Below, piece by piece: positions 19,148 to 27,101 of a DNA stretch of 64,000 nucleotides. The stretch is taken from assembly GCA_041659285.1 (NCBI GenBank), contig JBAZYO010000020.1, positions 1-64,000 of the forward strand. The letters are read 5' to 3'. The stretch comes from Vicinamibacterales bacterium. GTDB lineage: Bacteria; Acidobacteriota; Vicinamibacteria; Vicinamibacterales; UBA2999. Every line of letters starts with the position of its first letter. Position 1 is the stretch's first letter. The notes below the pieces were generated by a model, which searched no databases, was not told the origin of the DNA, and saw only the letters and a list, made by a program, of their open reading frames with translations. The position numbers and the translations under genes were made by a program.

Positions 19148-20551
19148 GTGCGTTGCCTTGCGGTCTGTCACAGCGAGCTGGTAGTCCGGCTCCTGGAGGC
19201 GGTCCTCGCTCCAACTGCGGAGCTCGACGTGTTGGTAGAGAGCCCGGCGCTCGCCCGGCGCTTCGAAGACTCGGAACTGCCGGTCACCGTCGCCGATACG
19301 GCGAAGGTCGACAGCTACGTCCGGGCCGGCCTGTCCCCCGCCACTCCCGTGTTTGTCGAAGACAACGGCCGTCGCGGCCTGCGCAAGGTGCTCGAAGCGC
19401 TGCGCGGAGCCGGCGGCACGCTCATCTACGTGCTGGGTACCAGCCTGGCCGACGTGCGCCGCGCCGAAGCGCTACGCGACGACTTTCCGGAAGTCACCAC
19501 GCTCACCCTCGCCGAGCTGACCGGGCCCCCGCTCCTCACCGAACTGGGGCGGTCGGTGACCCGGCAGCGCGTCCAGCAGTACCAGCGCTACATGGCCGAC
19601 GCCGACCGCGTCCTGATCCTGACCCACAACGATCCGGATCCGGATGCGATGGCGAGCGGCCTGGCCCTGCGCACCATCCTCCGCCGCACGCGCCAGACCG
19701 CCGTGATCGGGTGCCTCGCGCCGGTGACGCGCCCCGAGAACCTGCGAATGGTGAAGCTGCTCGACCTGAAGATCGAGACGGTCACGGCGGACCACTTCAA
19801 GGACTTCGACAAGATCGCCCTGGTTGACGTGCAGCCGCACTACTTCCCCGGCCTGCTGCCCCACGTCGACCTGGTCATCGACCACCACCCCGCGCAGTCG
19901 GGCTACAACGCGATCTTCACCGACATCCGCCCCGACTACGGCTCCACCTCAACGATCCTCACCGAGCACCTGCGCGCCGTGGACATGGACATCTCCGAGC
20001 GCACCGCCACGGCGATGCTCTACGCGATCAAGTCCGACACGCTGTTCTTCAACCGCCACGCCAACCGCGCCGACCTCGATGCGTTCTCGCATCTGTATCC
20101 GCTGTCGGACGCGACCATGATCCGGAAGATGGAGGGCGCGGAAATCACCGCCGAGCGCCTCGACTACCTGATCAAGGGCTGGCAGCAGGGCCGCATGATG
20201 GAGCACGTCTTCTGCGCGTTCCTGGGCGAGCCGCCGCGCGACGACTTCATTCCCTATGTCGCCGACTTCTATCTGCAGCTCGAGAACGTGCAGTGGACCG
20301 TGATCAGCGGCGTCGTCAACGACACGTTCGTGGTATCGGTGCGCAACCTCGGCTACTCGCGCAATGCCGGCGACTTCGTCCGCCGCTGGTTCAACGACAT
20401 CGGCAGCGCCGGCGGCCACCGCACCATGGCCAAGGCGGTGGTGCCGCTCGAGGCGTTTCAGAAGAAGTTCGGCACCTACGAAGGCAGCCGCATCAACCAG
20501 CGGATGCTTGATCTCGTGCTGGAGTTCCTGCACGAGACCCGCGACAAGTAG
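19148..20551 (+). CDS. DHH-family phosphoesterase with N-terminal Rossmann-like domain
   Basis: 467 residues. The first ~140 look like a TrkA-N-type nucleotide-binding fold (alternating beta/alpha, AVCHSELVVRLLEAVL, TLIYVLGTSLADVRRAEAL). The phosphoesterase follows with motif I THNDPDPDAMASG (about residues 159-171), motif II FDKIALVDVQP, the DHH motif VIDHHPAQ and DYGSTSTIL. The C-terminal DHHA1 domain carries GSAGGHRTMAKAVV. All metal ligands are present, so it is likely a nanoRNase or cyclic-dinucleotide phosphodiesterase relative; substrate unknown. GTG start, with homology-like sequence from the start. Confidence 0.8.
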   Translation: MRCLAVCHSELVVRLLEAVLAPTAELDVLVESPALARRFEDSELPVTVADTAKVDSYVRAGLSPATPVFVEDNGRRGLRKVLEALRGAGGTLIYVLGTSLADVRRAEALRDDFPEVTTLTLAELTGPPLLTELGRSVTRQRVQQYQRYMADADRVLILTHNDPDPDAMASGLALRTILRRTRQTAVIGCLAPVTRPENLRMVKLLDLKIETVTADHFKDFDKIALVDVQPHYFPGLLPHVDLVIDHHPAQSGYNAIFTDIRPDYGSTSTILTEHLRAVDMDISERTATAMLYAIKSDTLFFNRHANRADLDAFSHLYPLSDATMIRKMEGAEITAERLDYLIKGWQQGRMMEHVFCAFLGEPPRDDFIPYVADFYLQLENVQWTVISGVVNDTFVVSVRNLGYSRNAGDFVRRWFNDIGSAGGHRTMAKAVVPLEAFQKKFGTYEGSRINQRMLDLVLEFLHETRDK

Positions 20552-20660
20552 TGCCAGAAGGCCAGCACTTTAGTGCTGGCTAAGCGAGAGTGCCAGAAGG
20601 CCAGCACTTTAGTGCTGGCTAAGCGAGAGTGCCAGAAGCCCGGCACTTCAGTGCCGGGCC
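20551..20660. repeat. Three tandem palindromic repeat units
   Basis: Units of 39 bases start at 20551 and 20590 (identical), with a diverged, shorter third at 20629. Each contains a hairpin: GCCAGCACT-TT-AGTGCTGGC in the first two. In the third, GCCCGGCACT-TC-AGTGCCGGGC, both arms have changed together. The array fills the gap between the convergent DHH and PLP-enzyme genes, whose stop codons abut its two ends, so it may also act as a bidirectional terminator. Confidence 0.8.
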
Positions 20661-20663
20661 GTA

Positions 20664-21827
20664 CTACGCCAACGCCTGTTCGAGATCCGCAATCAGGTCC
20701 GACGCGTCCTCGAGACCGATCGAAATCCTGATCATCCCTTTCGACACGCCGGCCGCCACCAACTCCTCGTCGGTCAGTCCGTACTGCGACGTCAGGATCG
20801 GCAGGCTGCAGATGCTCTCCACACCGCCGAGACTGGCGGCGCGCTTGATCACCTTCAGCTTGTCGAACACGCGGAACGCGCCGTCCTTGCCGCCGGTCAC
20901 GTCAATCGTGACGACGCCGCCAAAGCCGCTCATCTGGCGCTTCGCGATCTCGTGGTCGGGGTGCGAGGCGAGCCCCGGGTAATACACCCGTTCGATGGCG
21001 CGGTGGTGCTCGAGGTGCTGCGCCACCGTCATCGCGTTGGCGTTGTGCTGCGCCACGCGCAGCGGCATGGTCTTCATGCCGCGCCCGAGCGCGAAGGCCG
21101 GGATCGGATCCATGATGCCGCCCAGCAGGCGTCGCGCTTTTGCCAGCGGGTTGATGACCGCCTTCGACCCCGACAGCGCGCCACCGGTCACGTCGCTGTG
21201 GCCGTTGAGGTACTTGGTGGCGCTCTGCATCGACAGGTCGATGCCCATCGCCAGCACCGGCTGGTTGATCGCGCTCGCGAAGGTATTGTCGATCACCGAC
21301 AGCACGCCGGCCGCCGTGCAGGCCGCGGCCACCTTGCGGACGTCCACGCAGCGCAGCGTGGGATTGATCGGCGACTCGAACCACACCATCTTCGTCTTCG
21401 GCCCAATCACGCGCGCGAGGTCGGCCAGGTCGTCGAGCGTGATGAAGCGCCGCTCGACCCCGAACTTGGCCATCAGGTCTTCGATGATGTGGAAGGTCCC
21501 GCCGTAGATCGCCGCGCTGCAGAGAATCTCGTCGCCGGGCTTGAGCAGCGTCAGCAGGGCGGTCGAAATCGCCGCCATGCCCGAGCTGAAGAGAATCGCC
21601 GCCTCCGCGCCGTCCACCGCCGCCAGCTTCTGCTCCACCGCCACCACGGTCGGGTTCTCATACCGGGAGTAGAGATAGCCGTTGAGCTTCCCTTCCTGGT
21701 ACTTGATGACGTCGGCGACCGAGTCGAAGATGAAGGTGCTGGTCTCGTAGATCGGAACCGTGAGCGAGGGCGTCGCGCCGGTATCGATCCGCTCGCCGGC
21801 GTGGATGAGTTCGGTGGCTGGCTTCAT
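20664..21827 (-). CDS. PLP-dependent Cys/Met metabolism enzyme (gamma-lyase/gamma-synthase family)
   Basis: 388 residues, full length for this fold-type I family. Motifs: SLTVPIYETSTFIFDS, GYLYSRYENPTVVAVEQKLA, LFSSGMAAIST, PLP-binding VIDNTFASAINQP, and the Schiff-base lysine in SATKYLNGHSDVTGGA. The C-terminus SLGGVESICSLPILTSQYGL, SKGMIRISIGLEDASDLIADL is standard. It is a cystathionine gamma-synthase, cystathionine or methionine gamma-lyase, or O-acylhomoserine sulfhydrylase; sequence alone does not separate them. The ATG at 21827 starts at MKPATELIHAG, the usual N-terminus. Confidence 0.88.
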   Translation of the reverse strand: MKPATELIHAGERIDTGATPSLTVPIYETSTFIFDSVADVIKYQEGKLNGYLYSRYENPTVVAVEQKLAAVDGAEAAILFSSGMAAISTALLTLLKPGDEILCSAAIYGGTFHIIEDLMAKFGVERRFITLDDLADLARVIGPKTKMVWFESPINPTLRCVDVRKVAAACTAAGVLSVIDNTFASAINQPVLAMGIDLSMQSATKYLNGHSDVTGGALSGSKAVINPLAKARRLLGGIMDPIPAFALGRGMKTMPLRVAQHNANAMTVAQHLEHHRAIERVYYPGLASHPDHEIAKRQMSGFGGVVTIDVTGGKDGAFRVFDKLKVIKRAASLGGVESICSLPILTSQYGLTDEELVAAGVSKGMIRISIGLEDASDLIADLEQALA

Positions 21828-21840
21828 GCTGAGAATATTA

Positions 21841-21954
21841 GCCACAGAGGGCACAGAGGACACAGAGAATACTTATTTCAAATGCAAATACCGGCTGAGT
21901 CAGGCTTCTTGCATTTCGAAAGAACTACTCGGTGCCCTCGGTGTCCTCCGTGGC
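21841..21954. repeat. Long imperfect inverted repeat built of 9-base units
   Basis: The left arm (21841-21867) repeats a CACAGAGGA-like 9-mer three times. The right arm (21928-21954) is its inverted partner, matching at 22 of 27 positions. Inside, AAATGCAA and TTGCATTT form a second nested inverted pair. The ~60-base centre is AT-rich compared with its surroundings. It fills the gap upstream of the PLP-enzyme gene and resembles a small non-coding mobile or structural repeat. No coding capacity is visible. Confidence 0.7.
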
Positions 21955-21971
21955 CAATGTTCGTAAGGGCC

Positions 21972-23396
21972 TCACTCGTCGAAGTCGCGCGTGACCTGCG
22001 TCATGCGGTCGCCGGAGGCGCCGACCACCGGCTCGATGAACTGGCGGTAGGCGTCTTCATAGCCACGTTCCATCAACTCGTCCAGCGTCTGCACGCGGTC
22101 CGACTTCTCGTCGTAGGCGCCGGTGAAATCGAGTGGGCGGGTCGGGTTGTGCGACGGGCGGATCAGGTAGACGCCCTGGAAGCGGTGATGCAGGTGGCGC
22201 ACGGCGTCGTTGAGCACGGCGGTCTCCGCCGAGGCCAGCTGTTCGCCGATGCGCCCGAATCCATCGAGACGCGGCGGCCGCAGTTCGTGAGGGCCCGGCG
22301 GATCGGGCGTGGCGGCGATGATCACGACCTGCTCGGCTCCGGCGGCGGCCGCTTCCTCGAGCAGGCGCGCCAGGCACGCGGGCCGGTCCACCAGCCGGTG
22401 GGTTTCGCCGCGCCAGTAGCTGTCGGGCGCGAACTGGACCAGGCGCGGATCGCTCACCCCGGGCAGGCTCAGCGCCGCGGCCAGGACATCCGCGGTAAAC
22501 GCCTGCGTGCCGCTCGAGAGATCGTGCGCCTCGGCCCGCCGCGACGACACGCCGCCCGGAGGGGGAAACAGCGCCTTGCGAAACGGATCCCGGACCAGGC
22601 CGAAGACCAGGTCCCGGTGCGCATCCATGTCGTGGACCACCAGCAGCAACTCGCGAAAGCCCGGCTGGCCGAGATTCTCGCCGAGCAGTTCCGCATAGCG
22701 GCGGCTGAGATCCTTGGCGTCAGGCGTCTTGATGGCCGCTCCGCCCTTGAGCAGGCGCCACACCGTTTCGGTGGCGTGCTGGATCGCCGCGCCGGCGTCG
22801 ATCGGCGAGCCAAGCAGCGCCCAGGCACGTCCGCCGGCCGTCCGCCGATGCAGCGGCGCGCGCCACCAGGCCAGCCATGCCCCAACCGCGAGGGTGAGCA
22901 CCGCGGCGCCCGACAGCAGCGCCGCCAGCCGCGGAATCCACGTCGGCAAGGCGCCCGGCGAAAAGGCCAGCGTCAGCGTTTCCAGAAACGATTGCACGAA
23001 CCGCGCGCCGGCATCGAGGCCCGACATGCCGAGCACCAGCGCGATCGGATACACCACCAGGCCGAGCAGGATCACCGCGGCGGGAATGGCGAGCACGGCG
23101 ATCAGGCCCAGGCCCAGCCATCGCAACAGGCGGAACGGCCAGCGCCAGCGATACAGCGTGGCCACCGGCTCGGCGCGCCAGAATCCGCCCGCCTCCCACA
23201 GTTGCGCGCTGCCGTCAACCGCCGCCAGCACGGCGGCGATCGCGCCAATGCCGCGGCCGCCGACGATGTCGAGCTTGACGCCGGCTTCCTGGAGGGCCCG
23301 CATGGCGCCGGCGTGGTACGCGCCATCGGCGCCCGTTCCGGTGAACAGGAGCGCGGTCCGGCGTTCTGGGGAATACGAGTCGCGGGGCTCGGTCAC
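21972..23396 (-). CDS. Patatin-like membrane protein lacking the catalytic serine
   Basis: 474 residues. The N-terminus has the patatin oxyanion-type start (ALLFTGTGADGAYHAGAMRALQEAG) followed by LDIVGGRGIGAIAAVLAAVD. In active patatins this second segment is DxVxGTSAGA; here GxSxG reads GRGIG (residues 47-51), so the nucleophile Ser is Gly. Two hydrophobic segments (about 90-125 and 150-178) then place it in the membrane, unusual within a patatin domain. The C-terminal half is soluble (LLLVVHDMDAHRDLVFGLV, EQVVIIAATPDP). It is probably a catalytically dead lipid-binding or regulatory paralogue. The family call rests on the first 60 residues. Confidence 0.65.
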   Translation of the reverse strand: MTEPRDSYSPERRTALLFTGTGADGAYHAGAMRALQEAGVKLDIVGGRGIGAIAAVLAAVDGSAQLWEAGGFWRAEPVATLYRWRWPFRLLRWLGLGLIAVLAIPAAVILLGLVVYPIALVLGMSGLDAGARFVQSFLETLTLAFSPGALPTWIPRLAALLSGAAVLTLAVGAWLAWWRAPLHRRTAGGRAWALLGSPIDAGAAIQHATETVWRLLKGGAAIKTPDAKDLSRRYAELLGENLGQPGFRELLLVVHDMDAHRDLVFGLVRDPFRKALFPPPGGVSSRRAEAHDLSSGTQAFTADVLAAALSLPGVSDPRLVQFAPDSYWRGETHRLVDRPACLARLLEEAAAAGAEQVVIIAATPDPPGPHELRPPRLDGFGRIGEQLASAETAVLNDAVRHLHHRFQGVYLIRPSHNPTRPLDFTGAYDEKSDRVQTLDELMERGYEDAYRQFIEPVVGASGDRMTQVTRDFDE

Positions 23397-23408
23397 AGCC
23401 GTCGCCAG

Positions 23409-23867
23409 CTATTCGTGGATGGTGACGAGCTTGAGGATCTCGAACTTGCGCGTGCCACTGGGCGTGGACACGACGATCTCGTCGCCTTCCTCTTTGTTGA
23501 GGATGGCGCGGCCGATCGGAGACGACGTGGAGATGAGGCCCTTTTCGGCCTCCGCGTCTTCCGGCATCACGAGCTGATAGACCAGCTCCTGGTCCTTCTC
23601 GCGAATCGTCACGGTGGATCCGAACCCGGCCTTGCCGTGCGGGATGCGGTCCATGTTCATGAGCGCAATCTCGCTCATCCGGCGCTTGAGCATGGCGATG
23701 CGTGCGTTGACGTAGGTCTGGCGCTCTTTCGCGGCCTGGTACTCCGCGTTCTCGCGCAGGTCGCCGAGTTCGCGCGCGCGCTGGATCTCCTTGGGGAGTT
23801 CCTTGTGCAGCTCGCGCTCGAGGGCGTTCAGCTCGTCTTCAAAACGCTTAATGAGTCTTTCTTTCAT
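23409..23867 (-). CDS. greA: Transcription elongation factor GreA
   Basis: 152 residues. The N-terminal coiled coil carries the acidic tip ELGDLRENAEYQAAKERQ, whose Asp and Glu enter the RNA polymerase channel to trigger RNA cleavage. The C-terminal FKBP-like domain has GSTVTIREKDQELVYQLVMPEDA, GLISTSSPIGRAILNKEEGDEI and SGTRKFEILKL. It rescues backtracked polymerase. A TACACT hexamer lies 14 bases upstream of the start. It is divergent from the SpoU methyltransferase. Confidence 0.93.
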   Translation of the reverse strand: MKERLIKRFEDELNALERELHKELPKEIQRARELGDLRENAEYQAAKERQTYVNARIAMLKRRMSEIALMNMDRIPHGKAGFGSTVTIREKDQELVYQLVMPEDAEAEKGLISTSSPIGRAILNKEEGDEIVVSTPSGTRKFEILKLVTIHE

Positions 23868-23922
23868 CGCTCAAACATCGGAGTGTAGCACAATTGCCAC
23901 GGGCGCCCGGGCGCGCTCGGCC

Positions 23923-24705
23923 ATGACCACCATCACCAGCCGCCACCACGCCATCGTCAAGGAATTCCGCGAGCTGGCTCGCGGCGGCGGCCCCATGATG
24001 CTGCTCGACGGGTGGCACTTACTCACCGAGGCCGTCACTGCCGGCATGGTAATCGAGACGGTCGCCGTGTGCGGTCCGCCGACCGCTGACGAACAGAATG
24101 TGATCGATCGCGCCCGCCGCGCCGGCGCGCACGTCGTCGAGGTGTCGAGCGCCGCCCTCAACGCGATGTCGCCCGTCAACTCGCCCACCGGGGTCGTCGC
24201 GTCGGCGCGAAAGCCGGCGGCTGACGCCGCCGCCATGCTGGCGCCGCCGCCCGCGCTGGTGCTGGCGGCATTCGGCATCCAGGACCCGGGCAACGCCGGT
24301 GCGGTGATTCGTTCAGCGGCCGCGGCCGGCGCCACCGGGGTGCTCGTCAACGAGGCGACCGCCGATCCGTGGGGCTGGAAGGCGCTGCGCGCCTCGATGG
24401 GCAGCGTGTTTCACCTGCCGGTGATCCGGACCCGCGCCCCCATGGCGTCGATCGAGAGTTGGCAGGCGGCCGGCCTGACGGTGGCCGCCGCGGTTCCCCG
24501 CGGCGGCGTGTCGATGTACGACATGGACTTGAGTCAGCCAGTCGCGATCCTGATGGGTGGCGAAGGCCCCGGCCTGCCTGCCGACGTGATCGAGGCAGCC
24601 GACACCCGCGTCAGCATCCCCATGAGCGCGCCGATCGAATCACTCAACGTCGCCGTCGCCGCCGCGCTGTTGTTGTACGAAGCGCGACGGCAGCGGCGTC
24701 GATGA
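23923..24705 (+). CDS. SpoU/TrmH-family RNA 2'-O-methyltransferase
   Basis: 260 residues with the three SpoU knot motifs: IQDPGNAGAVIRSAAAAGATGV, ILMGGEGPGLPADVIEAAD and IPMSAPIESLNVAVAAALLLYEA. The N-terminal RNA-binding part (SRHHAIVKEFRELARG, MMLLDGWHLLTEAVTAG) resembles the L30e-like domain of RlmB-type enzymes. It should methylate a ribose 2'-OH of rRNA or tRNA with SAM; the exact nucleotide is unknown. The ATG at 23923 is where homology begins; a longer frame would overlap greA. Confidence 0.88.
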   Translation: MTTITSRHHAIVKEFRELARGGGPMMLLDGWHLLTEAVTAGMVIETVAVCGPPTADEQNVIDRARRAGAHVVEVSSAALNAMSPVNSPTGVVASARKPAADAAAMLAPPPALVLAAFGIQDPGNAGAVIRSAAAAGATGVLVNEATADPWGWKALRASMGSVFHLPVIRTRAPMASIESWQAAGLTVAAAVPRGGVSMYDMDLSQPVAILMGGEGPGLPADVIEAADTRVSIPMSAPIESLNVAVAAALLLYEARRQRRR

Positions 24706-24709
24706 CCGG

Positions 24710-25612
24710 TTACGCCAGCGCCGACTTGTAGAGCGCCAGCAGCTTCGCCCACGCCTTCTCGGCATCGGGCTTGTTGTAGATCGGGCTGCCGGCCTGGGCC
24801 GGCATGTCGGGCACGCACCACCCGTGCAACCCACCGTACACCTCAATCTCCGCGGGCACCTTGGCGTCGGCGAACGCCTGCTTCAACTGGTCTTTCGCAT
24901 CCGGCTGCCGCGAGTCGTCGTTCGAGGCAATGCCGATGTAGAGCTGCGCCTGCATTTGCGGAATCAACATATGCGGGCTGGTGGGGCTGGTGGTGACGAG
25001 GCCGCCGCCATGGAAGGACGCGCCGGCGCCGATGCGAGCGGGAACCGCCGCCGCCGTCCTGAACACCAGCGGGCCGCCCATGCAGTAGCCCTGCGTGCCG
25101 ACCTTCTTCGCCTTGTTGACCTGCGGCTGGGCGTCGAGGAAGCCGACCAGTGCCACGGCGTCGCGCTCCGCCGCGCCCGCGGCGTTGATGCCGCCCATGA
25201 AGCTCTGCAGCCGCGTCATGTCTTCCTTGCTCTGGAAGCTGAACGTCTTGGTGTCGAGGCCCGGTACTGGCGCCTTGGCCATGCGATAGAACGGGTTGGG
25301 CACCAACACCGAATACCCGTCGGCCGCCAGGCGCTTCGCCATGTCGCGCATGGCCGGCCGAAGGCCGAAGGCGTCGGGCCAGATGATCACGGCGGGATGC
25401 GAACCCGAGGCGGGATGAATGAACGCGGCGTCGCAGGTGCCGTCGGGGGTCTTGATCTCGACGTCCCTCTCCGTGATCGCCATCTGGGCGTGGGCGCCGG
25501 CGCCCGTGGCGGCGGCGAGGCCGGCCGCCAGGGACAACGCCACGAAGTCGCGGCGCGAGAGGTCATTGAGCGATGCGTCCTGCTTCCCGGGATTCTTCCT
25601 GTCGTCTGACAT
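24710..25612 (-). CDS. Tat-exported dienelactone hydrolase family protein
   Basis: 300 residues. The N-terminus has a twin-arginine signal (LSRRDFVALSLAAGLAAATG), so it is exported folded. The alpha/beta-hydrolase has the DLH triad: Cys in GYCMGG, Asp in IASNDDSRQ and His in YGGLHGWC. DLH enzymes open dienelactones and related esters; many periplasmic ones have unknown substrates. A good Shine-Dalgarno (GGAGGAG) precedes the ATG, and a TAGGAT hexamer lies 18 bases upstream. Convergent with the methyltransferase, four bases apart. Confidence 0.88.
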   Translation of the reverse strand: MSDDRKNPGKQDASLNDLSRRDFVALSLAAGLAAATGAGAHAQMAITERDVEIKTPDGTCDAAFIHPASGSHPAVIIWPDAFGLRPAMRDMAKRLAADGYSVLVPNPFYRMAKAPVPGLDTKTFSFQSKEDMTRLQSFMGGINAAGAAERDAVALVGFLDAQPQVNKAKKVGTQGYCMGGPLVFRTAAAVPARIGAGASFHGGGLVTTSPTSPHMLIPQMQAQLYIGIASNDDSRQPDAKDQLKQAFADAKVPAEIEVYGGLHGWCVPDMPAQAGSPIYNKPDAEKAWAKLLALYKSALA

Positions 25613-25683
25613 GCGGACTCCTCCGGCGCCATCCTACCTCAGAGCTCGCCACGCCGAGACCTTTGGCGGAGGCGGGGCCACGC

Positions 25684-25689
25684 TATGAT
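25684..25689 (+). promoter_or_regulatory. -10-like hexamer five bases before the rarA start
   Basis: TATGAT ends five bases before the ATG at 25695, the spacing expected for a leaderless transcript beginning at or near the A of ATG. Confidence 0.45.
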
Positions 25690-25694
25690 CAGGC

Positions 25695-27026
25695 ATGAGC
25701 TTGTTCGACGACGAGCCGGTGCCCGTCGATCCCAGGACGGTGCCGCTGGCCGAGCGGATGCGTCCCCGCACCATCGACGAAATCGTCGGCCAGGATGAGC
25801 TGGTGGCGCCCGGCCGCCCGCTGCGCGAGATGATCGATCGCGACCTGCTGCAGTCGATCATCCTGTGGGGCCCGCCCGGAACGGGCAAGACCACCGTGGC
25901 CCGGCTGATTGCCGACCTGACGAAGGCGGAATTCGTGGCCTTCAGTGCCGTGCTCGCCGGCATCAAGGAGGTCAAGGACGTGATGGCCACCGCCGTGCAG
26001 CGCCGGCGCCTGACCGGCAAGCGCACCATCGTGTTCATCGACGAGATCCACCGCTTCAACAAGGCGCAGCAGGACGCGTTTCTGCCGCGCGTCGAAAGCG
26101 GCGACATCGTGCTGATTGGCGCGACCACCGAGAACCCGTCGTTCGAAGTCAACGCGGCGCTGCTGTCGCGATCCAAGGTCTTCGTCCTCACGCCGCTGGA
26201 CGAAGGCGCCATCGTCACCATCCTCCGCAAGGCGCTGACCGACGTGGAGCACGGGTTGGGGCGCCAGAAACCGGAGGCCGACGATGAGGCGCTGCGCGCG
26301 ATTGCGAGGTTCGCGAACGGCGACGCGCGGTCGGCGCTGAACCTGCTGCAGCTCACCGTGTCGTCGGCGAACAACCCGGCTGGGCGTCCACGCATCGACA
26401 AGGCCCTGCTCGAGAAGACGCTGCAGAACCGGACGCTGCTCTACGACAAGAGCGGCGAGGAGCACTACAACCTGATGTCGGCCCTGCACAAGTCGATGCG
26501 CAACAGCGACGCCGACGCCTCCATCTACTGGCTGGCGCGCATGGTGGAGGCCGGCGAAGATCCCAAGTACATCGCGCGGCGGCTGATTCGGTTCGCGTCG
26601 GAGGACATCGGCAACGCCGATCCGCAGGCCATGACCATCGCCGTCTCGGCCAAGGATGCCGTGCACTTCATCGGCATGCCCGAGGGCAACACCGCGCTCG
26701 CGCAGTGCGTCCTGTACCTCGCCACGGCGCCGAAGAGCAACGCGGTCTACACCGCCTACGGCGCCGCCGCCGAGGCCGCGAAGAACGACGTCGCCTCCCC
26801 GGTGCCGCTGCACCTGCGGAACGCACCGACGAAGCTGATGAAGCAATTGGACTACGGCAAGGGCTACCAGTACGCCCACGACGAGCCGGACGCCGTGGCG
26901 AGCATGGATTGCCTGCCGGAGAACCTGAAGGGGCGGGAGTTCTACAAGCCGACGGACTACGGGTTTGAGAAAGAGATCAGGAAGCGCCTGGCCTGGTGGA
27001 AATCCAAGCGGACAGGGTCCGGCTAA
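25695..27026 (+). CDS. rarA: Replication-associated recombination protein A (AAA+ ATPase)
   Basis: 443 residues. PLAERMRPRTIDEIVGQDEL start, Walker A LWGPPGTGKTTVARLIA, Walker B TIVFIDEIHRFNKAQQD, sensor I IGATTENPSFEVN, and the C-terminal tetramerisation part (DASIYWLARMVEAGEDPKYI, AMTIAVSAKDAVHFIGMPEG, LPENLKGREFYKPTDYGFE) are all present. It acts at stalled replication forks with SSB. The last codons and stop (TCC GGC TAA) are formed by the left arm and loop of the palindromic repeat that follows. Confidence 0.95.
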   Translation: MSLFDDEPVPVDPRTVPLAERMRPRTIDEIVGQDELVAPGRPLREMIDRDLLQSIILWGPPGTGKTTVARLIADLTKAEFVAFSAVLAGIKEVKDVMATAVQRRRLTGKRTIVFIDEIHRFNKAQQDAFLPRVESGDIVLIGATTENPSFEVNAALLSRSKVFVLTPLDEGAIVTILRKALTDVEHGLGRQKPEADDEALRAIARFANGDARSALNLLQLTVSSANNPAGRPRIDKALLEKTLQNRTLLYDKSGEEHYNLMSALHKSMRNSDADASIYWLARMVEAGEDPKYIARRLIRFASEDIGNADPQAMTIAVSAKDAVHFIGMPEGNTALAQCVLYLATAPKSNAVYTAYGAAAEAAKNDVASPVPLHLRNAPTKLMKQLDYGKGYQYAHDEPDAVASMDCLPENLKGREFYKPTDYGFEKEIRKRLAWWKSKRTGSG

Positions 27027-27098
27027 AGCCGGACGCCACATCGATGTAGCATCCGGCTTCAGTAGCCACATCGACGTAGCATCCGGCTTTAGCCGGAT
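27017..27098. repeat. Paired palindromic repeats between rarA and the PQQ enzyme
   Basis: Left palindrome GTCCGGC-TAAA-GCCGGAC (27017-27034) and right palindrome ATCCGGC-TTTA-GCCGGAT (27081-27098) lie in opposite orientation. Between them is a twice-repeated GCCACATCGAYGTAGCATCC module. The TAA stop of rarA is inside the left loop, and the PQQ gene ends four bases beyond the right arm. The arrangement could also terminate both convergent transcripts. Confidence 0.85.
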
Positions 27099-27101
27099 TG
27101 A

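Noticed and set aside
20551..20660. Regularly spaced repeats resembling a small CRISPR array
   Set aside because: The units are contiguous with no variable spacers, only three copies exist, each is a self-complementary hairpin, and no cas gene is present.
20952..23888. A 978-codon open frame on the plus strand
   Set aside because: It runs antisense to the PLP enzyme, the patatin-like gene and greA, and has the Arg/Gly/His-rich composition typical of shadow frames in GC-rich DNA.
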